This document shows, piece by piece, positions 9,192-16,832 of a stretch of 64,000 nucleotides of DNA. Position numbers and translations under genes: made by a program. The stretch is taken from NCBI GenBank assembly GCA_035542575.1, contig DATKLE010000058.1, positions 23,372-87,371 of the forward strand, given 5' to 3'. The notes beneath the pieces are model-generated. The model ran no database searches, was not told where the DNA came from, and saw nothing but the letters and a program-made list of their open reading frames with translations. Within the stretch, counting starts at the first letter, position 1, and the number at the start of each line of letters is the position of its first letter. The stretch is from JAIQET01 sp035542575. Lineage in GTDB: Bacteria; Acidobacteriota; Terriglobia; Terriglobales; Acidobacteriaceae.

Positions 9192-10178
9192 TTACAACGC
9201 GGGCGCCCTCGCGGAGGTGGACGCAGGCGAGCCGCTCTTCACTCGTGGAACTGCGGCGAAGGGAAGCTCGCCCCAGACTCCATCCGGCAGGCGCAGAAGG
9301 GTCTCGCTGCTGCCCTCCAGCCCGACCCGATCTGAGAAATCAACCCAGTTTTCTTCGCTATCTACCTTGCAGTTGTTGTTCGGATCCAGGCAGATCTCTA
9401 CTTTGTACACTGGGTGCAACTCCCAGATCGAAGAGCGCTTCGGACTGCCAGTACCTCCGGAACAGGGCTTATGGCTGGCGTCGAAGAAGATCTGCCCGGT
9501 GAAGCGGTAGAGATGGGCATTATTGTTCACCAGGAGGCTGGGGTCCCAGACCTCAGGCCGGAAGTGCGGGCTCATTTCGGCGGTGACGCTGCTGCATTCA
9601 TCGTCCTGATTGCTCTTCTCTCCCAGAACGATGTGAATATCGTTGTCCTCCCTCTTGGTCAGCTTGCAGTTGACGCTTTCTCCTTTTCCTTTTCCCACAT
9701 TGGAATAACGGGCCTTGATCACGAAAGCCACGATCCGGCCGACTGTGCCTTCGCCGATCAAACCTACCTTCGTGGGAAGACTCCGCAACACGGAGCGGTC
9801 CTTGGGTATCTGGGCGTCGCTGCCGAAGCTGATCTGCTGATTCTCGGCATCTTTCTGGAGCTGGTGAAGAACATCGAAGTCGATGTTGACAGGTTCTCCG
9901 GTGGCGCAGAAGTTATTTTTCGCCTGATTCTGGGCGGCTTGGGCAGAGTCAGGCTTGGCCTTCCCGTTGGGGCCGCAGGTATCGTCTATGGGGTGATGCT
10001 GCTTGATGGAATCAAAGGGAAGGGTGCAAGCGACCACCATGGGACCGCCGACCACGGCGGCGGTGGTGGCAGGGCGCGGTTGCGCTCTTGGAACGTTGCT
10101 GGCCAGCCCGATCGCCAACGGGAGCAGGGTGGCAGCCGTAGCAAGCCTATTCCTCTTCCTTCTCTTCTTCTTCGCCAT
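9192..10178 (-). CDS. Secreted protein of unknown function with FFDxxH-ELHPV-like domain
   Basis: 328 residues, ATG at 10178 with GAGGTGA just before it. Very basic N-terminus (KKKRRKRNR) followed by a hydrophobic stretch, compatible with a signal peptide. The central part (NDIHIVLGE, then YRFTGQIFFDASH and WELHPVYKVEIC) matches a pattern I recall from uncharacterised exported bacterial proteins (DxHLVL ... FFDxxH ... ELHPV), possibly an OB-like fold. Several cysteines may form disulfides. Last gene of a three-gene operon with the two small membrane proteins (gap 17 bases). Function unknown. Confidence 0.75.
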   Translation of the reverse strand: MAKKKRRKRNRLATAATLLPLAIGLASNVPRAQPRPATTAAVVGGPMVVACTLPFDSIKQHHPIDDTCGPNGKAKPDSAQAAQNQAKNNFCATGEPVNIDFDVLHQLQKDAENQQISFGSDAQIPKDRSVLRSLPTKVGLIGEGTVGRIVAFVIKARYSNVGKGKGESVNCKLTKREDNDIHIVLGEKSNQDDECSSVTAEMSPHFRPEVWDPSLLVNNNAHLYRFTGQIFFDASHKPCSGGTGSPKRSSIWELHPVYKVEICLDPNNNCKVDSEENWVDFSDRVGLEGSSETLLRLPDGVWGELPFAAVPRVKSGSPASTSARAPAL

Positions 10179-10195
10179 GACTCACCTCGTGCGCC

Positions 10196-10621
10196 TCATT
10201 CTTCTTCATCTTCGTCCGTGGCGGTTGGGGCTCCGGCGCCGGGCTTCTCACCATATCCCGGCTGGGATGCGCTGATGCCTCGACTCACCAGGTAGGAACT
10301 GGCGCTGATCCCCAGGAGGGCGAGGACCCCGCCGGGCACGTCAGGCAGGCCGGCCAGATCGGTGAGCGTGCCACCGCTCTGACGCAGCTTCACGTTAGAC
10401 ACCACTACCAGAAAATAGCTGAGCGCCACCACAAAGATGAACACGACCAATTGAAAGCGGGAGGTGCTGGCCCAGCCGTCGTCGTCGCTGAGGAGGTACT
10501 TGAGGTTGATGGTGCCATTGGCGATTTTCCAGATCACCAGCAACGCAAACAGCGCCACGATGCCGCAGAGCAAATAGCCGATAAGCAATTCCAGGAACTG
10601 AAGGTAGGGCGTCGTCGTCAT
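10196..10621 (-). CDS. Small membrane protein, paralogue of the upstream gene
   Basis: 141 residues with three predicted membrane segments (about 12-33, 56-77, 96-115) and an acidic tail ending TDEDEEE. Shared landmarks with the neighbour at 10636 are GTINLKYLL, SRFQLVVF and SASSYLVSRG against GHISMKGLL, ERVQLLLA and SHALYLGRR, so the two arose by tandem duplication. No known catalytic motif. ATG at 10621 with AAAGGAGAA upstream. Role unknown; co-transcribed with the secreted protein downstream. Confidence 0.75.
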   Translation of the reverse strand: MTTTPYLQFLELLIGYLLCGIVALFALLVIWKIANGTINLKYLLSDDDGWASTSRFQLVVFIFVVALSYFLVVVSNVKLRQSGGTLTDLAGLPDVPGGVLALLGISASSYLVSRGISASQPGYGEKPGAGAPTATDEDEEE

Positions 10622-10635
10622 GGTCAGTTCTCCTT

Positions 10636-10968
10636 TCAGGAGCGTTTAAGTGGAGCGGTCCGGCGTAGATAGAACCTGCGGCCCAGGTAGAGCGCGTGGC
10701 TGCCGCCAAGTAACAAGATCCAGTCTCGGGAAACCGCGGGTAAGTGCGTGGGATCTTTCAGCACCTGCGACACGTACTGGAAGGCAGCGGCCAGAGTGGC
10801 CAGCAGCAGTTGCACCCGCTCCGGGCTGAACGAGCGGTCCCCTTCCTTCTTCATCAGCAGCCCCTTCATGCTGATGTGGCCGGTCACAACTTGCACGGCC
10901 ACGATGCCGAACATCGCCAGCAGGAAGAGAGCGACTTCCCAGATGATGAGATCCGTCAGATCCGGCAT
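10636..10968 (-). CDS. Small membrane protein, first gene of a three-gene operon
   Basis: 110 residues from the ATG at 10968, with AGGGAA at workable spacing; an in-frame GTG at 10974 sits on top of that site. Predicted membrane segments near residues 8-27 and 55-72, plus a weaker third near 90-105. Contains GHISMKGLL and ERVQLLLATLAAAFQYVSQV, matching the next gene. Family not recognised by name. An inverted repeat at 11136-11157 upstream may control the operon. Confidence 0.72.
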   Translation of the reverse strand: MPDLTDLIIWEVALFLLAMFGIVAVQVVTGHISMKGLLMKKEGDRSFSPERVQLLLATLAAAFQYVSQVLKDPTHLPAVSRDWILLLGGSHALYLGRRFYLRRTAPLKRS

Positions 10969-11295
10969 GGACACTTCCCTGCGTAGCCGTTCGCGCGCTA
11001 CGCCGACGGTTGTGAGGGCCTAACCCAGGGGAAGCGAGAACTGGAGAGGGTGGCGAAGCCAGGCGCTTAGTGCACCCACTCCTTTGCGGGCGCAATGCTA
11101 CTCCTGCCCGTTGCCGTGTCAAGCAGAAAGTGAACCTTGTTCCGAAAACAGAACAAGCGCCCGCCAAGGTTTGCAAGGACACGCTCAGCGTAAGAGAGAG
11201 GGAGGGGTTTGCGGACTTGTCCCAAGAGGAGCAGCCCCGCGGATTATTGATTCGTGAGATGAGCGGAGAAGTTACTCCTTCTGCATCCTCCGCCC
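10969..11295. other. Spacer upstream of the three-gene operon
   Basis: 327 bases between the protease gene and the operon, both transcribed to the left. It holds the inverted repeat at 11136-11157 and probably the promoter of the operon. No gene with a ribosome site seen. Confidence 0.5.
11136..11157. promoter_or_regulatory. Inverted repeat, candidate operator
   Basis: CTTGTTC (11136-11142) and GAACAAG (11151-11157) form a perfect 7-bp inverted repeat separated by 8 bases, about 170 bases upstream of the small membrane protein operon. Could be a dimeric repressor site or a transcript hairpin; no regulator is assigned. Confidence 0.35.
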
Positions 11296-12804
11296 CTATT
11301 CCTGGCGCTCGCCGGCCGGCAGGGGGCGCGCGGCGCGAATATCGCCGACGATCTTGGCGGCCAACTGCGGGGCAGCAGTGGGGCCGTCCCAGGCAACAAC
11401 CTTGTCCGTTGCGAGCACAGTCCCGGTGCGGTTGTCGATTATTTTGTAGACCCAGTCGAAGGTCAGGAAGGGACGGGTTACGTCGATATAGAGATCGGCC
11501 TGATTGCGGTCATCCACGATGCGAATGCCCCAATCGCGCATCTCGGGGCGGGTGTAGAGCGCGTCCTGCAGGAGGTTCCCCTTCAGGTAAATGGTGTGCG
11601 ACTCCACGAAGATGGTGCGGCAGGTGCTGAGGACATTGCCGGCAACCGCGGGCCCGGAGCGTTCGACTTCGACAGCACGGGCGGCCGGTGACGTTGGAGG
11701 ACGGAGTGTGGAGCGCGGCAGCACAGCGGCAGCAGCGAGCTGCTCCATGATCTGTCCGGCCAGCGCCGGTCCTGCGTCGAACTCGTCATTGGCTTGGATT
11801 GTTCCGGAGGCTAAGGTGAGGTTGCTGGGTTGGTAGACCAAAACGTAAGTCCAGTCATAGGTGAGAAAAGGACGATCCACAGTGATGGCGACATCGGCAG
11901 TTTCGCCGTAGTCGGCGAAGCGCATGCCCATCTGGGAGAACAGGGGATGCTTGCGGAGGTCATCCTGGAGACGTTCGCGGCGAATGTAGATGGTCCTGGA
12001 GGTCACGCTTAGGCTGCGGATCTGGAGTTGGCTGGCGGGCGGCAATTGCGGCGCGGGGCCGCGGCCGGGGGTCGGCGCCGCCACGGAAGCTGCGGTGGGA
12101 AGCTGCAAGCGGGAACCAGAGGCAAAGGCTGTGCCGCCTGCAACTGCGGCGAGCCCAATAATACTGTCTACTGGGACAGCAAAATTCACGTTCTGTCCCG
12201 GCGTAATGGAGCCCACCACAATCCCCAAAGCGCGCGCCTGGGTATCAACCAGCACCCCGCCGCTCGAGCCGGGCGAAGACGGCGCAGTGAACTGGAGCAG
12301 GCGGTAACCGCTACCCGCGCCGGGCACCTCATCAGCCATGCGCGAGGCGCTGAGCACACCCGAGGAGGCGGTCCAGGGCAGTCCGGCGCCGTTGGACACG
12401 AGGTAAAGCGGTGCGCCAGCATGGGCTTCGGCGGAGTTAGCGGTCGGCAACACCGCCAAGCCGGTAGCGGGGATGCGAAGGGCGGCGATGTCGCGGCGTT
12501 CGTCGCTGGCGATCAGTTCCACTCGATCGTAAATGTCGCCGCTCTTGAGCCGCACCTGTACCTCGCGCATGCCCTTCACGACATGGTTGGCAGTGAGCAC
12601 CACTCCGTCGGAACGGACGATGAGACCGGAGCCGATGGCCGCGACTTGACCATCCCCCGAACCGGCGAGAATGAGGACGACTGCAGGCGATGCCCGGTCA
12701 ATGATCTGATCCCCGGAGAGGGTTGCTGTAGTCGTTTGAGCGACAAGGTTGGGGAGTGTAGCGAAGAAGAGGAAGAAAACTATTAGTGAGCTCACGGGTC
12801 GCAT
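11296..12804 (-). CDS. Secreted trypsin-like serine protease with duplicated C-terminal domain
   Basis: 502 residues from the ATG at 12804 (GGAGGT 5 bases upstream). Signal peptide 1-23 (ends NLVAQ). Trypsin-like domain with the full triad: His74 in TANHVV, Asp105 in RRDIAAL, Ser181 in SPGSSGG, as in DegP/HtrA-type peptidases, but without PDZ domains. Residues about 262-360 and 395-490 are two copies of one domain (SRTIYIRRERLQDDL ... DVAITVDRPFLTYDWTY and SHTIYLKGNLLQDAL ... DLYIDVTRPFLTFDWVY). The repeated domain is not one I can name. Likely exported; substrate unknown. Confidence 0.85.
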   Translation of the reverse strand: MRPVSSLIVFFLFFATLPNLVAQTTTATLSGDQIIDRASPAVVLILAGSGDGQVAAIGSGLIVRSDGVVLTANHVVKGMREVQVRLKSGDIYDRVELIASDERRDIAALRIPATGLAVLPTANSAEAHAGAPLYLVSNGAGLPWTASSGVLSASRMADEVPGAGSGYRLLQFTAPSSPGSSGGVLVDTQARALGIVVGSITPGQNVNFAVPVDSIIGLAAVAGGTAFASGSRLQLPTAASVAAPTPGRGPAPQLPPASQLQIRSLSVTSRTIYIRRERLQDDLRKHPLFSQMGMRFADYGETADVAITVDRPFLTYDWTYVLVYQPSNLTLASGTIQANDEFDAGPALAGQIMEQLAAAAVLPRSTLRPPTSPAARAVEVERSGPAVAGNVLSTCRTIFVESHTIYLKGNLLQDALYTRPEMRDWGIRIVDDRNQADLYIDVTRPFLTFDWVYKIIDNRTGTVLATDKVVAWDGPTAAPQLAAKIVGDIRAARPLPAGERQE

Positions 12805-13014
12805 ATGAAACCTCCACTGAACCCGGACATCCTTGCATACGTACATTTTCTCTCCCCTCGAGAAAGCACGAAGGCAAGAACCAGAGTTAGGAGGGTGTGC
12901 ATTCCCAAAGCGGGACTCATGCCGCGGATTCGACTTGATGTGACCTTTCAAGCCAGCCGCTTCGAAGGCACACCGGTACGTAACTGGGCCCCCATCGCGA
13001 CCGACAAACGAAGC

Positions 13015-13725
13015 TCACACCCCCGCCACCCACTCCGCCTGGCGGTGGTCGCCGTGGCTGACGGCGTAGAGCACCAGCTCGACACGGCTGGAGATGCCGA
13101 GCTTGTCGAAGATGCGGAAGAGATACTTTTTGACCGTGTGTTCGCTGAGACGGAGCTCCTGGGCAACATCGCGATTGCTGAGCCCGTCCGCTACCAGCGC
13201 CACCACCTGCTCTTCGCGGGGTGTGAGCAACTTCATTCCATTGGCATTGACCACCCGCAAGGATGGAACGTGGGTCACAGCATCCAGCAGATACTGCAGT
13301 TGCTCATTGTTGGCCCAGATCTGGCCACGATAGACGGTATGGATACACTTACACAAAAGGCGGAACGGGTGCTCGGCAAAACAAAACAGACCTTTGACCC
13401 CCGAGCGGAAGGCGCTGACCACCAACTCGGCGTCATAGGAATCCAGCAGCAGGATTTTGGCAATCTCGGGATGAAGCAAATGCAAGCGGCGCACGATGGT
13501 CAGGTCGTGCCAGCCGTCTTTCCTGCGATCCAGGTTCAGCACCGCCACCTGCACCTCCGCTGAGTTCGCGGTGATCATGATCTCGTTGATGTCCATAGGG
13601 CAGGAGGCCACGCGGAACTCAGGACGGCGGCGCAGAGCGCTGACCAGAAGCTGGGATTGCATCTGGTTGGAATCGGCGACCAGCACGCCGATGGGATGCG
13701 ACGAGATGGCATTTGTAAACTCCAT
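13015..13725 (-). CDS. LuxR/NarL-family DNA-binding response regulator
   Basis: 236 residues from the ATG at 13725 with AGGAGG 5 bases upstream. N-terminal receiver-like domain (IGVLVADSNQMQSQLL) in which the usual phospho-acceptor region reads VAVLNLDRRKDGW, an atypical spacing, so phosphorylation is uncertain. The C-terminal LuxR helix-turn-helix is clear (LTPREEQVVALVADGLSNRD, SEHTVKKYLFRIFDKL). Divergent from the exopolysaccharide locus with 551 bases between; such regulators often sit beside acidobacterial polysaccharide loci, so it may control them (inference). A TATACT box lies at 13768-13773 on its strand. Confidence 0.9.
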   Translation of the reverse strand: MEFTNAISSHPIGVLVADSNQMQSQLLVSALRRRPEFRVASCPMDINEIMITANSAEVQVAVLNLDRRKDGWHDLTIVRRLHLLHPEIAKILLLDSYDAELVVSAFRSGVKGLFCFAEHPFRLLCKCIHTVYRGQIWANNEQLQYLLDAVTHVPSLRVVNANGMKLLTPREEQVVALVADGLSNRDVAQELRLSEHTVKKYLFRIFDKLGISSRVELVLYAVSHGDHRQAEWVAGV

Positions 13726-13767
13726 GCACTCCTCCTGAATCCAGGTTACGATCAACGCTTCCGGTGC

Positions 13768-13773
13768 AGTATA
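13768..13773 (-). promoter_or_regulatory. Possible -10 box for the LuxR-type regulator
   Basis: TATACT on the minus strand, 43 bases upstream of the regulator start codon; one mismatch to TATAAT. No good -35 element at 16-18 bases, so support is weak. Confidence 0.25.
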
Positions 13774-13824
13774 AGCAGCGTGCTGTGAGAATCGAAGCGA
13801 TCAGCGTCACTGATTTCTGTGACA

Positions 13825-13860
13825 TTCCCACATTGCAACTGGTCTCCATTGTTGTGGGAA
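13825..13860. promoter_or_regulatory. Spaced inverted repeat TTCCCACA-N20-TGTGGGAA
   Basis: Two perfect 8-base arms at 13825-13832 and 13853-13860, separated by 20 bases, about 100 bases upstream of the LuxR-type gene. The spacing (two to three helical turns centre to centre) fits a regulator binding site with two half-operators. Confidence 0.4.
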
Positions 13861-13999
13861 AGTCGGCGGGAGCAGTGTTTTGAACAGGGCCAGATTGCAC
13901 GGAGAATGATGCAATTTCTTGAAGCCAAAGCACGAATTGCCATGTTTCCCAGAGGTTTACTTGTGAGTAACTAGGGGGAAGGAAGCCATCGCAAGTCTA

Positions 14000-14020
14000 C
14001 TTTGGTGGACTGCACCAAGG
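14000..14020. promoter_or_regulatory. Short hairpin/palindrome upstream of export gene
   Basis: CTTTGGTG and CACCAAGG flank GACTG, giving an 8-bp stem with one G-T pair. It lies 256 bases before the export gene start. Could be an operator or the end of an upstream transcript; nothing decides between them. Confidence 0.3.
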
Positions 14021-14218
14021 AAGCAGCAAAGGCCCTTGCAAGAGCACTGGCATCCCGCCCGACCCACCCACTGAAGCATCCCCAAAAAAAGCGACGCAGG
14101 ATGCGAATTTTGCGCGCCGGGATTGGCGGCTAGATGGCGGGCAGGAACTTGCCTACGTTTGTGGGCAGCACTTCTCATGTCTTGTTGCTGCGCGCGATCA
14201 AAGCTAAGTTGCGACCAG

Positions 14219-14254
14219 CACCGGGGAACTTGAAATGAAGTAGAAAGCCCGGTG
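14219..14254 (+). promoter_or_regulatory. Leader hairpin before the export gene
   Basis: CACCGGG (14219-14225) pairs with CCCGGTG (14248-14254) over 7 bp around a 22-base loop, ending 22 bases before the ATG at 14277. It would lie in the 5-prime untranslated leader and could affect translation of the first exopolysaccharide gene. Confidence 0.3.
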
Positions 14255-14276
14255 AAAGGACGCCGCTGCAGGTGAG

Positions 14277-15173
14277 ATGAAACGGGCCCTGAAATATTCG
14301 GTTCTAGCTCTTGCCTGCTGTGTGGTGCAGGTTTTGGTGGAGGCTGTGGCCCAGGAAGAACGGCCAAGGGTAGCCATAGGGAACGCTGGGTCAGCAGCAG
14401 CCACGAAACCCGGAACAGCGGACGGCGCATGGAGTCCAGCCCTGACGGGGGAACGCCGTCCGCTTTGCCGGTTGTGCGAGAGTCGTACGGTGGAGGCTGT
14501 AGCCCAGGAAGAACGGCCAAGGGTAGCCATAGGGAACGCTGGGTCAACAGCAGCCACAAAGCCCGGAACAGCGGACGGCGCATGGAGTCCAGCCTTGACG
14601 GGGAAACGCCGTCCGCTTTACCGGTTGCGCAAGAGCGATGTACTGGAGATCAGCTTTACCTTCGTCCCCGAGTTCAATCAGACCGTCACCGTGAAGCCCG
14701 ACGGCTTCATAGCGCTCAAAGGATTGGAGGAATTGTACGCCGAGGGGGCGACACTGGCGGAGGTGCGGGACGCGATCGCTGCCGCCTATGCCGCCACGCT
14801 GCACGATCCGGAGATCACAGTCGTGCTGAAGGACTTCGAAAAGCCCTACTTCCTTGCCAGCGGCGAGGTGACGCGCCCGGGGAAGTACGAACTTCGCGGT
14901 GACACCACGGTGATGGAAGCGGTCGCAATTGCAGGAGGCTTGAACGGCCAGGCGAAACACTCGCAGGTGGTCGTGTTCCGGCGAGTGTCGAACCAACTGG
15001 TCGAGACCCATGTACTTGATTTGAAGCGAATGTTGAATGCAAGGAATGTGGCCGAAGACATTCACCTCAGGCCCGGCGACCTGGTGTATGTGCCGCAGAA
15101 TGCCATTTCGAAGATCCGGCGGTATCTGCCCATTCCTAATCTCAGCATGTACTGGAACCCCTCCCAGTTTTGA
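14277..15173 (+). CDS. Polysaccharide export protein (Wza-like) with duplicated N-terminal segment
   Basis: 298 residues. Signal peptide 1-25 (cleavage at AVA-Q); no lipobox. Residues 21-71 and 72-122 are two near-identical 51-residue copies (VEAVAQEERPRVAIGNAGS...). The second copy runs into the polysaccharide export domain (YRLRKSDVLEISF, about 114-195), followed by an SLBB domain (LASGEVTRPGKYEL, about 200-250). Family role: periplasmic/outer-membrane conduit for exopolysaccharide. First gene of the long locus. Without the extra copy its length would be about 247, closer to short family members. The Shine-Dalgarno for the ATG is weak (GGTGAG, very close). Confidence 0.9.
   Translation: MKRALKYSVLALACCVVQVLVEAVAQEERPRVAIGNAGSAAATKPGTADGAWSPALTGERRPLCRLCESRTVEAVAQEERPRVAIGNAGSTAATKPGTADGAWSPALTGKRRPLYRLRKSDVLEISFTFVPEFNQTVTVKPDGFIALKGLEELYAEGATLAEVRDAIAAAYAATLHDPEITVVLKDFEKPYFLASGEVTRPGKYELRGDTTVMEAVAIAGGLNGQAKHSQVVVFRRVSNQLVETHVLDLKRMLNARNVAEDIHLRPGDLVYVPQNAISKIRRYLPIPNLSMYWNPSQF
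14337..14642 (+). repeat. 153-bp in-frame tandem duplication
   Basis: Copy 1 is 14337-14489 and copy 2 is 14490-14642. Over the first ~143 positions I count nine differences, all transitions; the last ~10 bases diverge. The period is a multiple of three, so the reading frame of the export protein is kept. Confidence 0.9.
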
Positions 15174-15317
15174 AGTGAAAAGTGAAAACGAGGGGAGCCG
15201 TTAGCTCGGGCAGTCCGGGGACTGGAGTTCAGGCAACAGTCCTTAGCGCAGGGTTTCGGCCCTGTCCCTCCCTCCAGCTGAATCACAAGTGGCGGCCGCG
15301 GGCCGCAATGATCCCGT

Positions 15318-16804
15318 ATGCCGGAAGCGCTTAGTCTGATTCGCAGGCCAGCGGCGGTGGGTCCTCCCACCCTGCGGGACCTCGCGGCGGTGTTTTTCCG
15401 TCAACGCCGGTTGGTGGTGATTTCATTCGCCGGAATCTTTCTGGCGGCTCTTCTGTATGGGTTGATTGCGCCCTCCTACGAATCCCAGATGAAGGTGCTG
15501 GTACAGAAGGGCCGCGTGGACCCGGCGGTTTCGCCGGCACCGACGCAATCGCCGCAGTTCGAACGCCTGGAGGTGACCGAGGAAGAACTGAACTCGGAGG
15601 TGGAACTGCTGCGCGATGATGAGATTCTGCGAAGCGTGGCACAGAGTGCGGGGCTGGCCTCGCGAGTCAGCTTCTGGTCAAGATGGTGGCACGAAGACGA
15701 AGCGGTTAGGCTGGCGCGGGCGGTGCGGGGTTTGGGTCAACGCCTGCGGGTGGAGCCGGTGCGGAAGACGCGGCTGATCGCGGTGACCTATGCGTCTTCC
15801 GATCCGGCCCAGTCTGCCAGGGTGCTGCGCTGCCTGGCCAACGCTTACCTGGAACGGCATCTGCAATTGCGCCGGCCTTCCGGGGAATCCGACTTCTTTG
15901 AGGAACAGATGGCAGAAGCCCGCCGCGGGCTGGAAACCGCGGAACTTCAGCTGATGGATTTCACCAGCGCCGAAGGAGTGGTTTCGGCCCCTCTGCAACG
16001 CGACCTCGCCCTACAGAAACTAAGTGACGCCGAGGCCGGCGACCAGCAAGTGCGACTGGCCATCGCCGAAACCCGCCAGAGGGTCCAAACCCTGGAAGCA
16101 AAGCTGCGCCTGCTGCCCGAGAAGATCACCACTCAGGTGCGCACGTCCGACAATCCGCAGCTGCTGGAGAAGATGAAGTCACAGCTGCTGGAGCTGAGGC
16201 TGAAACGCACTGAGCTGTTGACCAAGTTCGAGCCGACCTACCGGCTGGTACGCGAGGTGGACGAACAGATCGCAGAAACCCAAGCAGCCCTCGCCAACGA
16301 AAATCTGCGGCCGCTGCAGGAACAGACCGTCGAACACGAGCCCACGCACGAATGGGCCAAAGAGGAACTGGTCAAGGCGCAGGTTGAGTTAAGCGCCCTG
16401 GAGGCCCGGGCCGTGGCCAGCCGCCTGCTCCTGGCCAAGAACCGCGAAGCCGCCGACAAGCTAGGAAATCACGCCATCACGCAGGACGACCTTCTGCACA
16501 AGGTAAAGGCGGCCGAGGAAAAGTATCTGCTGTACGCCAACAAGCGTGAGGAGGCGCGGATCGGAGACGCACTGGACCAACGCGGCATCCTGAACGTCAC
16601 TATTGCGGAGCACCCCATGGTGCCGGCGCTGCCCACGCGATCGGGTTTGACCTACGCCCTGCTGGGGCTCGCGGTAGCCGGGACCGTAAGTACCAGCAGG
16701 CGTTCGTGGCGGACTATCTGGATCCCGCATTTCGAACGCCGGAGGAGGTCATGGCCTACTTGGAGGCTCCGGTGCTGGCATCGCTGCCACGGAGAAGCAG
16801 GTGA
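15318..16804 (+). CDS. Wzz/GNVR chain-length determinant protein, frameshifted near its end
   Basis: Polysaccharide co-polymerase: membrane span near residues 29-50, Wzz domain, long coiled coil (about 190-430), GNVR-like region and a second span LTYALLGLAVAG. At about 16692-16697 the frame breaks. The original frame continues as unrelated Arg/Trp-rich sequence, while the frame starting at 16688 reads KYQQAFVADYLDPAFRTPEE and LEAPVLASLPRRSR then stops at 16804, which is the normal family ending. Restoring one missing base gives about 495 residues. As written, the original frame runs without a stop into the next gene (to 17570), which mimics a fusion. Confidence 0.85.
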
Positions 16805-16832
16805 ATCCAGGTTCAAGAATCCGGCGAACCTC

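Larger units (their letters stand above)
13726..14276. promoter_or_regulatory. Divergent control region between regulator and exopolysaccharide locus
   Basis: 551 bases without a supported gene. Contains a spaced inverted repeat (13825-13860), a hairpin (14000-14020) and a leader hairpin (14219-14254). Both the regulator promoter and the promoter of the long exopolysaccharide locus must lie here. Small open frames on either strand lack ribosome sites. Confidence 0.55.

Noticed and set aside
14037..14052. Sigma-54-like promoter on the minus strand
   Set aside because: TTGCA and the 5-base spacing fit, but the essential GG of the -24 element is GC.
13957..14583. 208-codon minus-strand frame with internal repeats
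   Set aside because: Its repeats are only the reverse reading of the 153-bp duplication in the export gene.
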